A DNA stretch of 64,000 nucleotides from positions 15,938,161-16,002,160 of the forward strand of contig OV121098.1 of assembly GCA_921293015.1 (NCBI GenBank), written 5' to 3'. The DNA comes from Phorcus lineatus (Eukaryota > Mollusca > Gastropoda > Trochida > Trochidae). This document shows, piece by piece, positions 1-11,866 of this stretch (positions are counted from its first letter, which is position 1; every line of letters begins with the position of its first letter). A program made the position numbers and the translations under genes. The notes beneath the pieces were generated by a model that saw only the letters and a list, made by a program, of their open reading frames with translations, made no database searches and had not been told where the DNA came from.

Positions 1-154
1 AATTGCAAACAATTGAAGGAAAACATCAATATTGAAGAAGGGCCAAGACGTGTGACATGTCCAAATGCAGGTACATGCGCTCTTGCATGTGTAAAAGGGC
101 AAAAGTTGACAGAAATACTCTACATTGCTCTTGTATCAAGATTCTCTAAATGCG
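1..154. repeat. Left flank sharing direct similarity with right flank
   Basis: TTGAAGGAAAACA, CAAGACRTGYGACATG and GAAATACTCT motifs recur in the same order and orientation at 2430-2510, on the other side of the inverted-arm element. The 61-codon open frame here is not supported as a gene. Confidence 0.45.
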
Positions 155-2413
155 CTAGCATATGGAAGGGGATGTGTGCCAAAAATGAAATCCTGTAAAC
201 TCGTAATTCGCAAGTTGTAACATGTCGTTCTCAACCATGCAATTCTCGAAAAGACAAGTCCAAGTATGCAAACCTACCATTTCAATCCTGTAAAACTCAA
301 CTTTCTGTTCTCAACTTTACAAAGTTCAAATGTAATTCTAGAAATGTCAAAGTCGAAACTCATTTTTGTATTTCAAATAAGAGGGGTATACACATTTAGC
401 AATGCTACAAATTACGTTTTACAATTGGTGAATTAAAAATGAAGTGTTGTAAAATCAGCCTTTGGAAACAGACTTTTGCATCTGGAGTTTTACATGATTT
501 GCATGGTTATGATTGCAATGTTCCGAAATACATCTGTACACGATTTCGCATTGACCATATTTGGAAGTTTAACGAAGACTGCCGATGATTTCCGAAGATG
601 ATTGGTATTTGACAACAACGAGACCTCCCTGATCCAAGCTCCATGCAACGCTTTGCAAGCTTTCCGTATAGCGTTGAATTGAGTCCACCGCAATGCGCGG
701 AGCTTGGGCATGCGACCTTCAACTTTTGTCAAAGTTCTTAGTAACTCGCGTACGGTGTTTTCGGACCCCTAAGGCAAATAGCAAGAAATTGTAATAGAAT
801 GAATATCATTTGCAATTAATTGCTGAAATTAGGGGGTTTGCTAGCTCAAGGGGGGGGGGGGGGGGGGTAATTAACTATCAATTACAATACAATAGTCGTG
901 TTTTTGTTGCTGTGCCACTTGTCTTGATTTTTCTGATGCGAGAAATCTATAGTTATAGTGTGGAATTTAAGTTATAGTATGGAAATGTATAATCTAATAT
1001 TTCAAATAATTGTTAGAATTTTTACATTTTGATGATAACAAAGGTATTTTGATTTAAATTGTTGATGATATCTGAATTTGCAAGAGCTTTTCGACTTTAA
1101 AATGGGCAAAATAGACTATGTATCGAACAATGACCCGATGTTCTCTGGCGGCCTGCCAGACCGGGCAAAAATTTATAGACCGTTCGCTTATAAGACGACC
1201 CTATAATAACTGTTGATCGGGCGGAGAGTTAAAAATAACATGTCATATGATATGCCAGTCATGTGATTTTGACATGTTCTTCAATATAATTTGTTCTAAC
1301 TGTTTAAAAAACGTCTGGTTTAGAACGTTCATAGCTTTAAAACACGACTTTAAACGGTATTAAATAAATGTTTCTTTTAACGGAATAATATTTATTGGTT
1401 AAACGACCGAATGAAAGACTAACAAAAGAAAAAAATATTCTTTTCAATGATTTTGGAACTTTCCCCTTACTTTACGTTGCGTAGTTATTTTTCTAACTAT
1501 TAATTTGAAAGAATTACATGCCCGTGTTTTAAGCGTAACGTGGGTGTACAATATATTTTTTTTTTCTACCGCTATTTGTCTTTGCGAGACAAGTATGCCG
1601 TTGTTTCATTATTCTAAATCCAGTCTCGTAATTTGGTGAGTTTTTGAAATCCTACGTACTTAATATTTAATTTTTTTTTAAATGAATCATCTCGATGCAG
1701 TAAGTTGTGCAGAGATTTAGTGTCCAGTAAAGTCTAACCCAGAATTAAAGTTCATAATATTCTTTCGTGAGATAAACCTCGTGTAACCCTTACGAAAACA
1801 GTAGAAAAAAATTAGATCAATAATTGACTAAGAACTTTGACAAAAGGTGAAGGTCGCATGCCCAAGCTCCGCGCATTGTGGCGGACTCAGCTCAACACTA
1901 TCCGGAAAGCTTGCATAGCGTTGCATGGAGCTTGGATCAGGGAGGTCTCGTTGTTGTCAAATACCTATCATCTTCGGAAATCATCGGCAGTCTTCGCTAA
2001 ACTTCCAAATATGGTCAATGCGAAATCGTGTACAGATGTATTTCGGAACATTGCAATCATAACCATGCAACTCATGTAAAACTCCAGATGCAAAAGTCTG
2101 TTTCCAAAGGCTGATTTTACAACTCTTCATTTTTCATTTACCAATTGTAAAACGTAATTTGTAGCATTGCTAAATGTGTATATCCCTCGTATTTGAAATA
2201 CAAAAATGAGTTTCGACTTTGACATTTCTAGAATTACATTTGAACTTTGTAAAGTTGAGAACAGAAAGTTGAGTTTTACAGGATTGAAATGTTAGGTTTG
2301 CATACTTGGACTTGTCTTTTCGAGAATTGCATGGCTGAGAACAACATGTTACAACTTGCGAATTACGAGTTTACATGATTTCATTTTTGGCACACATCCC
2401 CTTCCATACTAGC
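155..2413. mobile_element. Element with ~590-bp inverted arms (2.26 kb)
   Basis: The arms at about 155-745 and 1822-2413 are inverted copies differing at only a few per cent of positions. They enclose a 1.08-kb spacer with a G tract of about 19 at 849-867. Each arm contains the same 80-codon open frame. The arm differences in it are mostly amino-acid-changing, so it is not maintained as a gene. No transposase and no clear target duplication were seen. Confidence 0.75.
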
Positions 2414-3343
2414 AAGGGTTAATTTGAAAAGTTGAAGGAAAACACCCTTCCTGTCAAGACATGCGACATGGGGCAGAAGTTTGAAGAAATACTCTTCGAT
2501 GTCTTATGAATTATCACGTAATTGACAGTCTAGAGAAGGCCGAAATGGCTTTATGCAGCAGAAGTCCGTACGACTGGACGTATGGACAGCGTGCGCGAGA
2601 TGACCAAATGCACACAAGTGCGTCAAGCACTGTCAAATTCTGATCAGACAGGCAGAGAAGCGAGCAAAAAAGCCTGCCTGACTGATCTGAGCTGACTGAC
2701 TGACATAGTCTTGATTATTTATATATATAAAGATCCTCAACCTATGTACCAGCATTCGGGAACTATATTCCAGTGTCGGCAAAGCACTTGATCTCGCCAA
2801 AGGAAAACACTAGCCCTTGTTCAACTTTCACACCTCTACTGCCTCCCCTCCAGATACCCCTTACATTTTGATCTTGTTGCTTTCTTGCCTCAACTGCCAG
2901 CAGGCCGTGTACATCGAGCAAACCTCACTTCCGCCCCTATGTCTCGCTACGTACTGAAAACGTATACAAAACGTCACTTTGCTTCAGAATACGGCTAAAT
3001 CAACTGCAGTGCACTAAAATTGTCTTCAAAACGCATGAAACTTTCAGGGAAGACTGCTAACATCCCTATATGTGCGTAATGAATGTTCTTTTAATGCGCT
3101 GAATCCGTTTGTTGTCGCTTTGCGACTATATTTATTATTTATTATTATTATTAAATGTGGTAACCGCTAAGCTTATGTTTAATAGTCACTGCAAACACTC
3201 CATCTCAATTAAACTACTTTAAAAGTTCGGCACTTATTGCTGAGCACATAACTTTAGTTTTAAATCATTTTTGTTGTACGAAATCACACACTGTTAACCT
3301 TTCCAAAACTTAGGGTAACCTTCTGTGACTTAAAAAAAATAAA
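2414..3343. other. No gene seen
   Basis: Contains the partial direct repeat of the left flank (2430-2510) and otherwise unique-looking AT-rich DNA without coding signal. Confidence 0.4.
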
Positions 3344-3736
3344 CACCCTCTCCCAATAAAAGTATCTCCTTCCTAAATTCCTATACCATCTCTGTCATAA
3401 TAAGAGTTTCCAGGTCTAGAAATATAGAAGCCTGATTGGATGCAATCAAAGTTCATGTATAATCAGTGTTGCAGTTTCAAACCTTTTCAAATAACCAAGT
3501 TTTTTTCGTATTTTTGGAAAGCTAAACCTTATTTGAACTGCATCATTGCATAGGCTGGTGTGACAACAAATTCAATATCCCTGCATGCTGTGTTTTCATT
3601 GGATCAAATAATACAAGGCAGTTTAAGTTGCAATGTTTTGCCATAAGGAGAACCTGCCAGAAGCCAGAGAAGAGCTCTTATTTGAACAGAGGTTGTATAG
3701 GAATTAATGACAAAGCAACCTCTGTGGGGAGAAGTT
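3344..3736. mobile_element. MITE family A, diverged copy
   Basis: Left end CACCCTCTCCCAATAAAAG; right end AACCTCTGTGGGGAGAAG. The interior shares AAATATAGAAGCCTGATTGG and TTGTATAGGAATTAATGA with the copy ending at 56557. No clear target duplication. Confidence 0.7.
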
Positions 3737-4611
3737 TAGGGTCTCAGGGATGACAAAAAGCCGCCCATCTTCACCCTAATTGAAGAGGTAGCACTTTCTC
3801 ATCCTATCACAACTGTAACTGATCAAAAATTAAAGTCATAGTCTCATTTTTGCAAGGCAAATTGTAATGCACGCCGGACCAATAGTTCATCACTCACAGA
3901 AATCTTTCCCCTGACGTTTGCAACAATTTTCAGAAATCTGCGTGCATTCTAGCCCTCAATAATGAAGCTCGAAACACCCTACCTTATGTCTTTGGCAAGC
4001 GTTAGTCCTTACCACGTCATTTTGCTAAGGCCGTGACGTAAAACACATGAAATTTCCCAGCTGAATATCCAATGAAAATAGCCAATAGCTCACCTTTTTT
4101 CAAATACAGAAATAACAAAAAGGGTGGTAAACTCAATGAAGAATGCGTCTGTCATAAGTATCAGTGCTGCAATTTACTAGATTTCCGGTATTTCGTACTC
4201 GTGATGGGATTGCACTTGATTCGGTACCTCATCAGTCTGGACCGGCAAATGAAATAGTGAAAAGGTTACAGTTGGACGGGATGCCATGCAATGAGCCTAC
4301 AGGCCAGATGAGCTAAAAACCTTATATTCTCAGGAAACCAGTATAAAGGTTGTTAAGGGGTCCTAATAACAATATATTATCAGATCATAATTGTCCGTCA
4401 CTAATTGATAAAGCTGGTTAAGTGTTCAAAAGCTTGTTCATTAGGTTTTCCTGGCTTGTGAGTGCTTTAAAATACATTAACCTTGTTTTTTAAGAAAATA
4501 TATCACTGAAAGGTGTTGTCTCAAGCATGAGCCATTCTTTTTAGAGTAACAACTATAATTTTCAAAGAACCTCATGAATCGACTGTACCTATCTTCGCTA
4601 AAGACTTGCTA
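3737..4611. other. No gene seen
   Basis: AT-rich sequence. The only open frame (4072-4257) is short and without recognisable features. Confidence 0.4.
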
Positions 4612-4834
4612 AGATAGGCCTTGCCGCATTTCCCATACTTTTCCATGCCTTTCAATCGGCTGGAACTAGCGAGCCATGGGCAGTAATGCGCTGAAATTCA
4701 ATGTAGCATTGCACCCAAACCATAAATGTGTGTAGAACAGTTCTCTACTGCAGACAAAGTTGCCGAGCCCCTGGTGGGATTTAAAACACAGACCTCTTGA
4801 TCTGAAGTGCAAACAAATGTGCTATCCTGCCCCC
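4612..4834 (-). mobile_element. tRNA-derived SINE, 3' variant
   Basis: Read on the minus strand it begins with a decayed tRNA-like head and then the body that includes CAGTAGAGAACTGTTCTAC, as in the copy at 9505-9821. Beyond the CCGATTG body motif the 3' part differs: it matches GATAGGCCTTGCCGCATTTCC, also found near 52215. Confidence 0.75.
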
Positions 4835-6833
4835 ATAAACCATTAAAGAAAACTGCATAATTATGCAAATTAGACACGACTTTACTGAAATATATGAGAG
4901 ATGGAGTAGAAAGTGAGTTAGCATAGTTGGAGGTAATGATCTACATCTTCTTCAATCTTCTTTGAAGAGTCTTTCACTTGGACTCCCGGCAAGACACAAC
5001 TCAGACAGTCCACATCACTGGCTAACTTAAACCTTCCAGCAAAGCATTATTGGGAAGATAAAATAATTTGCATACTTTAAAGACTATGCTTGAAATACAG
5101 CTCCCTGGCTGATGGAATAATGAAAGAGATTCCTGTTGTCAAAGAAACTGCCCAGCTTTATCACACAAGGAAAGTTATTAAATATTAGTTACAAATGTGG
5201 TTCAGGGGACACTTGTGTGAGTGGGCGATTATTGTGTGCAATACGTTAGCTGAAATTATCTTGGAAGAGGTGTTAACCAAAATATCCTCGCCTAACCCTC
5301 CTACAACTGAGACTACCTAAGTCTATTCTCAGAGGAGCAAATGAAAACGGCTCCACTTGAGCGGGATAGGCTTGGCACATAAACACTCCCCATCAATGAT
5401 CGTTAAGTAACGGGTAATTAACAGTTAGACAAAACATCCTCAGTTCCCACTCCCACACACATCATACACAGAAACAGTTTCCTTCATAACTGGGATGGCA
5501 AAGCATTGATTTACATCACAGATGAGGTAATTTTCACCATCGGTATCACTTTACCAAACGGTCCTGGGAACTAGAGTCAGCTAGCAACAATCCCTGATCG
5601 TCTTGGATAATCTGTTGAGATTTTTTAATATTTGCCTCTGTAATTACAATTTTAGAATTCGACAGCTAGAATACTATTTTTGCTAGATTGAGGATAGGGC
5701 AGAATCGTTAAAATGAAATTTCTTTTACTTGAATTTACTTTTAAAAAAATTTTTCTTTGTAATTGTTAAAATAAAATGTTATCATGTTTTCAAATCAAGA
5801 TAAACAAGCAGGAAATAGATTTCAAACCATAGCTGCTTAATTTACAGGATTCAATTGGAAAAAAACCATAGATTTTGCAACTTAATATTGACAGACCGTC
5901 GAAGACTTTAACACCTAAAGGGTTCAATGCTTCTTCTATCGGGCCGAGTTAGAATGAGGATGAAAAAAATACTTCATTTTCTCCAGACTACCTTCAGCCA
6001 TGGCATATATTCGAAACCCAGTGTCAATACAAGATCGGCTTTGATTTATATTTTGCATGATAAATCATACATGAATACAAAAGTATAGGTTTGAAACAAC
6101 GACACACCTTTCTGTTCGGTCGAGTATTTATTAGTAATTGAAAACGAACATGTTATAATACTTTGTGGGGTACTAATTCTTGTATGAGAAACATCAATTT
6201 CTCATCTTAGATTATATTTAAGTATAAAATTAATCATCTGATCACCTGACATCTATTCCACACCCGGCGGCTATTTCCTGACAATGGTCATGAACCCAGC
6301 ATCTATTCTAGAGTAGGCCTCAAATGGAGGAAATACAGTAAAGGTTTCTGGCTCCAATCAAGGTTTTGATCATTTAAACAACCGCTAACATCGACTTTAT
6401 CACTTCTCGATTTTCGTTCAAAGATTTTTCAACAAAATAAGAACTGGGCCTGATTTTTTTTATTTTGTCCAATAAACACCTATAATAAGCTTTTCATTAA
6501 GACAGCGTAATTATCGGCTGTGAAAAACCCACCTGGGCTAGGGGCCATAAAATTTGCGCGGGTGTGACATAATAAACAGACTGTACAGAGTGACGCAAGA
6601 TTATTTCAACTGAAATACCGCCTTAAATAATTGTTTAATTACAATTGATGTGGATATCTTTTTTACACCAAACGCTTAATAGTGTTACATCGTCAAATGA
6701 TTTATCATACTGAGTGGAAAACATTCTCTGAAAATCTTTAACTATTGGGGTTATTCTGTGATATTGTTACGATAGGTATATAGATCAAGAGGCAATGATT
6801 CTTGTTTCAGTGGCATTCTAGAAGTTTGTAGTA
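4835..6833. other. No gene seen
   Basis: Two kilobases of AT-rich DNA without coding signal, tandem repeats or recognisable element ends. Confidence 0.4.
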
Positions 6834-6952
6834 TAAGGACGACAATGATATATGAGCATATCATATGCTTGATAACGGTATAAGGATCTATACCGAAACG
6901 TTGCAACTGTGTAATAAAGAAGTTGTATATTCATATATCACTGTCGTCCTTA
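6834..6952. repeat. 119-bp foldback element
   Basis: 22-bp arms at 6834-6855 (TAAGGACGACAATGATATAT...) and 6931-6952 differ at one base. The loop carries the palindromes AGCATATCATATGCT and GGTATAAGGATCTATACC. GCAATGATT occurs just outside on both sides. Confidence 0.75.
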
Positions 6953-7964
6953 AGCAATGATTTTGTTTATAACGTCACAAAAAGGCCGTGTGACCAGTCA
7001 TGCATTCACTGGTTTGTGGCCAGATAGATCTAAGCGGCCCATCAAAAGTTGCATTAAAAAACGGCTTTCATTACCAAACTGAACATATTTTGAGAACAGG
7101 CCTTTGAGACACTATACAATAATGTAATCAGACATTCATATATTCTAAAGAATATAGGGAAATATGTTTGTGGTTAGTTTTAACATTATAAACATTACCA
7201 CTGCAGCTTGTTGTTCTAATGCTGTTTATTACATAATTACAACATTACCATTGACTACCAGTGATCTAGAAACAGAATAGCTTTCCCAGGACTTACACCC
7301 AAAACTGATATTACAAACTGATATAACAAACTGATATTACAAACGGATAGTTAATGCATATGCTTCACGTCACTGTTATCAATCTTCTGACATCAAGTTT
7401 ATTATTTTTTATTTTTAGTTGCCAAATATCATTAGATATGAAACTGTTCTTTACAGTTGACAAAATTATTCTATCCCTCCCTCTCTTCATGAAAACTTGA
7501 AAATTTATTACCAAATTTCGGAAACTGATGTATTTAACAAAAACAAAAACTGTTTATCATAGTGACAAAAGCATTGTAATGAAAATCATGATACTTAAAC
7601 TGAACATATACAGAGGATTTTTATAAGTGTCCAAGACTTTCTGTGTCTACGAAATGAGTGCCTAAATATTTTTATTTCCCAAATGACAGCAAGGGATATA
7701 AAGATATTTAGGCACGAATGCTGTAACCATAGGTCATTGACACGAGTATGATATATGTTTATTACCAAAGTTGCAAAAGCAAATAAAATAATCAAAATCA
7801 ACATCGGCGAATTACCAAAAATCGGCGTATTTTGAATGCAACAACATGACCGTGACATTAAAACATTGTTTATAACGAGCCTTGGGGCATCATATGAAAA
7901 ATATGAACAAACATATGATTGCCCTCGTCGGTAATAAATATGTAATTTGATACATTCTCAATAT
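6953..7964. other. No gene seen
   Basis: AT-rich. It holds a short ACTGATATTACAA repeat near 7310-7345 and an 87-codon open frame on the minus strand (7595-7858) with no recognisable features. Confidence 0.4.
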
Positions 7965-7972
7965 CTAGCTAC

Positions 7973-8402
7973 TAAGGGTGCGCGGTATTATCGGTATATC
8001 GGTATATTGCAATACAGGAAAAACACGATACCTGCCGGTACACTCTTCTGAAAACATCCTATATATCGGAAGTCATAAAATTTACAATTTCCATGTAAAA
8101 TTGCAGAGAAACGTGACAAGAAAAAAAGTGATTTTACCGAAAGTTGTAAACAATGTGTGAACTCGCCAGGTGAAAATAGCACAGACATGTTAAAAGTCCG
8201 AAACCAATCACTGAGTTATCTTACTTTACAAAACGATGGCCAGTGGAGCATTGATCACTGATATAATTACTGCTATTAAGTCAAGAGAGCATGCAAAAAC
8301 TGAAATATGAAAAGAACCAATACATTGCAATACGTATTGCAATACGCTTTTCTGTATCGCAATATATTGCAATACGAAAATAAGGAGCGATACCCATCCT
8401 TA
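7973..8402. mobile_element. hAT-like MITE, free copy (430 bp)
   Basis: Ends TAAGGGTGCGCGG and CCATCCTTA are inverted. The exact 8-bp duplication CTAGCTAC lies at 7965-7972 and 8403-8410. Subterminal ATTGCAATACGTATTGC palindromes are present. Short open frames inside are not genes. Confidence 0.92.
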
Positions 8403-8410
8403 CTAGCTAC

Positions 8411-9164
8411 GTAACAAAGACATTAAAATGTTGGGTTTTTTTGCTTAAAAAAAAATGTCTTTTTCAAAAGACAATAATTCATTTCTCAAAAAATCGTATT
8501 TATTGTAAAATCTGGCATAGGTATCTTCATCAGTGATTTTCACTAGAAGAGTTATTGTGATGGTATAAATGCAGTCATTTGTAAAAAAAAAAGTGAGCAG
8601 CATTTTAAAAAAGACAAATCCTTGTTATCTATGTGGAGATACAGCTTTGTTTACTTTCACATTTGTCCCCTGTTGACAAGAAATCCTTTAAGCACTAAGG
8701 ATCACATTTTGCCCCTTTAACTAAAAGTTTATGCAATTATTAATTATTAAAACATTTCCTGTAAAGGGTGAAAATATATCAACTTTCAACTTGATATGTA
8801 GTCACAGAAAGAGGTGTCACATATCAAGCGAGAATTTTTAGTATGAACACCTTACAATAAAGTCAAGTTAAGGAAATAGATTTGCATTGCTTAACCAAAA
8901 TTTTCATGGTCATGTTTAAACCACATTAATTAATTCAAAATTTTGCAATTAGCTTCCTTTGGTTTTGAATTTCCTGAGATGCGTTTACTTTCATGTGAAT
9001 ATGTGTTATGGTGCCTTTAAGTGTCCATCAAACACTGCCAGTTATAATGTCAGTGAGGTGATACGTGTCAGTGTGTCGGTGTGATAACAGCTCTACTTCC
9101 TGTTGATTAGCATACACAGACACACTGCAACTAGGCCAGTTCTTTGGAGCCAGGTTTAATTGCC
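8411..9164. other. No gene seen
   Basis: AT-rich sequence leading into the 46-48-bp tandem array; no coding signal. Confidence 0.4.
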
Positions 9165-9189
9165 TGTATGGCTGCAGAGGGTCCCATTA

Positions 9190-10056
9190 TTGATATGAAC
9201 CTAGACTTATACAACTAGCTGCAGTGGGCTATGTTATGTATTTGATCCTAGACTTATATAAATGCTTCAATGGGCTACTTTATGGATTTGAACCTAGACT
9301 AATATAAATGGCTGCAGTGGGCTATGTTATGGATATGAACCTAGACTTATATATAAATGCTTCAATGGGCTATTTTATGGATTTGAACCTAGACTAATAT
9401 AAATGCTTAAATGGGCTATGAAATGGATTTGAACCTAGACTTATTTAAATGCTTCAATGGGCTATGAAATGGATTTGAACCTAGACTAATATAAATGGCT
9501 GCAGGTGAGGTGAGGTGAGTTGGTGTTTAACGCCGCTTTCAAGATTATTTCACTTATATCGCGGCTGCTAGTATTAGTGCAGGGAGAAAGCCCGCAACAC
9601 CATTGTGGCTATGCATTGCGGTGAAACCTGCGAGCATCGGCTGGAACTAGCGAACCATGGGTGGTACTGCGCTGAATTTCAGTGTAGCATTGCACCCAAA
9701 CCTGACCGTGTGTAGAACAGTTCTCTACTGCAGACAAAGTTGCCGAGCCCCTGGCGGGATTCGAACCACGGACCTCCTGATCCGAAGCTGAACGTGCTAA
9801 CCACTGCGCTATCCCGCCCCCTAAATGGCTGCAGTGGGCTATGAAATGGATTTGATCCTAGACTTATATAAATGCTTCAATGGGCTACTTTACGGATTTG
9901 AACCTAGTCTTATTTAAATGGCTGCAGTGGGCTATGTTATGGATATGAACCTAGACTTATGTAAATGCTTCAATGGGCTACTTTACGGATTTGAACCTAG
10001 TCTTATTTAAATGGCTGCAGTGGGCTATGTTATGGATATGATCCTAGACTTATATC
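9190..10056. repeat. 46-48-bp tandem array with two alternating unit types
   Basis: CCTAGACTTATATAAATGCT recurs at 9200, 9247, 9293, 9340, 9388, 9434 and 9480 and again beyond the SINE. Units alternate between a GCTTCAATGGGCTACTTTAT type and a GGCTGCAGTGGGCTATGTTA type, so part of the array has a dimer period of about 93 bp. It is split by a SINE at 9505-9821. Confidence 0.9.
9505..9821 (-). mobile_element. tRNA-derived SINE with 13-bp target duplication
   Basis: On the minus strand it starts GGGGCGGGATAGCGCAGTGG with an A box (TAGCGCAGTGG, 9801-9811) and a perfect B box (GGTTCGAATCC, 9757-9767). It ends with a GTTAAACACCAACTCACC-type tail. TAAATGGCTGCAG is duplicated at 9492-9504 and 9822-9834. 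The A and B boxes are intact enough to suggest recent activity. Confidence 0.93.
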
Positions 10057-11862
10057 AAACCTCTTTCTCATAGTGAATGAGTTAGTGTTTAGCATCATTC
10101 GGGCAAAATTTCAGCGACTAGCAGCGTCTATTATCCTATAGATGATTCTTTGTAATTTTTAGATCACTGATCAATCTCATTAAAACATAATCTCAAAAAA
10201 TTCACTCATTTCATTCCCCCCCCCCCCACTGCTCTTTAAAGAACGCTGGCATTCAGCTTTGAACCGTGGCCTGGAAATGACTAAAAAGTACTCTGTGCAC
10301 TGTAATATCTATCCACCATTGATAAAAAAATTGCAATGTAGCATGTAGCTAAAGAAAAAAATTAAATGTGAGCGAATGGCTATATCTTATTTCAATAAGA
10401 CTGATCATTGTTGAAAGTAATATCTGACATTACCAGTGCTGACTGTACAAAGAAAAGGAATAGGAAAAATGGGTTCCATGAAAAATGTTATCTATAGATA
10501 ATTTCAAGGGTTCTGTAAATAAATGTAGCAAGTTTGGTGAAGCTAGCAAACCAATTTCCATAACTTGAAGAATGACAAGTGTTCAACTTCATTTTGCAAC
10601 TAATGATAACCAGGTTTAGAAATGATTACAATAATAACACATATAAATATATAGGCTACATACCACAGTGCCTTTAAAAGGAATTTTTTGTGGAAACAAG
10701 TTCAAGGGGTCATATCCATTTATACAAGTATGTTATTACCTTGTTGAAGCAAGTTACCTATGGTAACATTTTGGTTGATTAAGTTTAATAACTAGATAAA
10801 TGAGAGCGCAAACTCGGTAAACTACAACAAGAATGAGTCGTCATGAGAAGTGAACATCCAGATGAGCATGAAAGGCCTTGCTACATTATTACAAGGCATC
10901 ATTGATAAGTCTTTTCATTATTCATTTGTAAAAATGTGGATATTCTTTCCATACATTTAGTTTATTTTTAGTCCCTAAAGCCCCTAAAGTTTACAGTTTT
11001 ATACTTTTAAAACATGATAATTCACGATTCTCCCTGAACTTAGATTTCTATTCAGTTATACATTTTTCATGCCACTTGAAACTTGATACACTGATGACAG
11101 TATATGTCTATTGGTAGGTAACTGTGAACAAAGTGAAGTAAATAGATGTATTGAGTAATGAGTGTCCCTTATACAGTCATTGGTTCTAATTTACATCCTG
11201 ATCCTTCAGTGAGTATTCAAAATGGTACACAATAAAGAACATGTTTCACTAAGCCCAGGCTGACAAATGTTGAGGGATTTCTATCCAACTTAACCCTTCA
11301 CCAGCTGAGGTAGTATTTCTTTCACTAACCATATCGCCTGGTGCTGTAAATTTAAAAAAAAAGTAAAATCAATTGGTCAGGCCAATCACTGATCAAATTA
11401 ATTAACATGAATTGACCACACATATCTCTACTATGCTACTCCTTAGTACTTTTCTTTAATAAAATAACTTTTTTAAGTTGTCAGTATGAAAAGAGACTAC
11501 GAAATATTTTTTTCCTATTTTCCTATTTGTTTTACTGCAATTCTTGATTAAGACTGTAATCAATGATTTATTGACAATTCTCAAATAATAAATGACCATC
11601 GAATGAAATAAATGCCTTCACCACAACCAAATTATCTCACTTGACAATAGCTTAAGAGATTAACCCCCTGACTGACTAACCCGACACTGTTTGTGCCATC
11701 TTCTACGCAAAACGAGTGAATCAAAACAAATCACATTTAGTCAATATATCAGGATTTTCAAATCGTGAGGGTCCATGATACATTAATGAATTGCATCAAG
11801 AGACTATTAATCCCTTTCTTTTAACATAATTTGTTTTGATTAATTATTAATTTTAATAATTA
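10057..11862. other. No gene seen
   Basis: AT-rich with a C tract of about 12 near 10216-10227; no coding signal or element ends until the TTAA at 11863. Confidence 0.4.
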
Positions 11863-11866
11863 TTAA

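Noticed and set aside
490-732. 80-codon frame conserved in both inverted arms (also 1837-2079)
   Set aside because: Most base differences between the arms change the amino acid, so there is no sign of selection for a protein.
849-867. G tract of about 19
   Set aside because: A simple homopolymer whose length is unreliable in assemblies. No quadruplex-type spacing around it.
9200-10056. CRISPR-like spacing of repeats
   Set aside because: Units are contiguous diverged tandem repeats in a eukaryotic genome, with no unique spacers.
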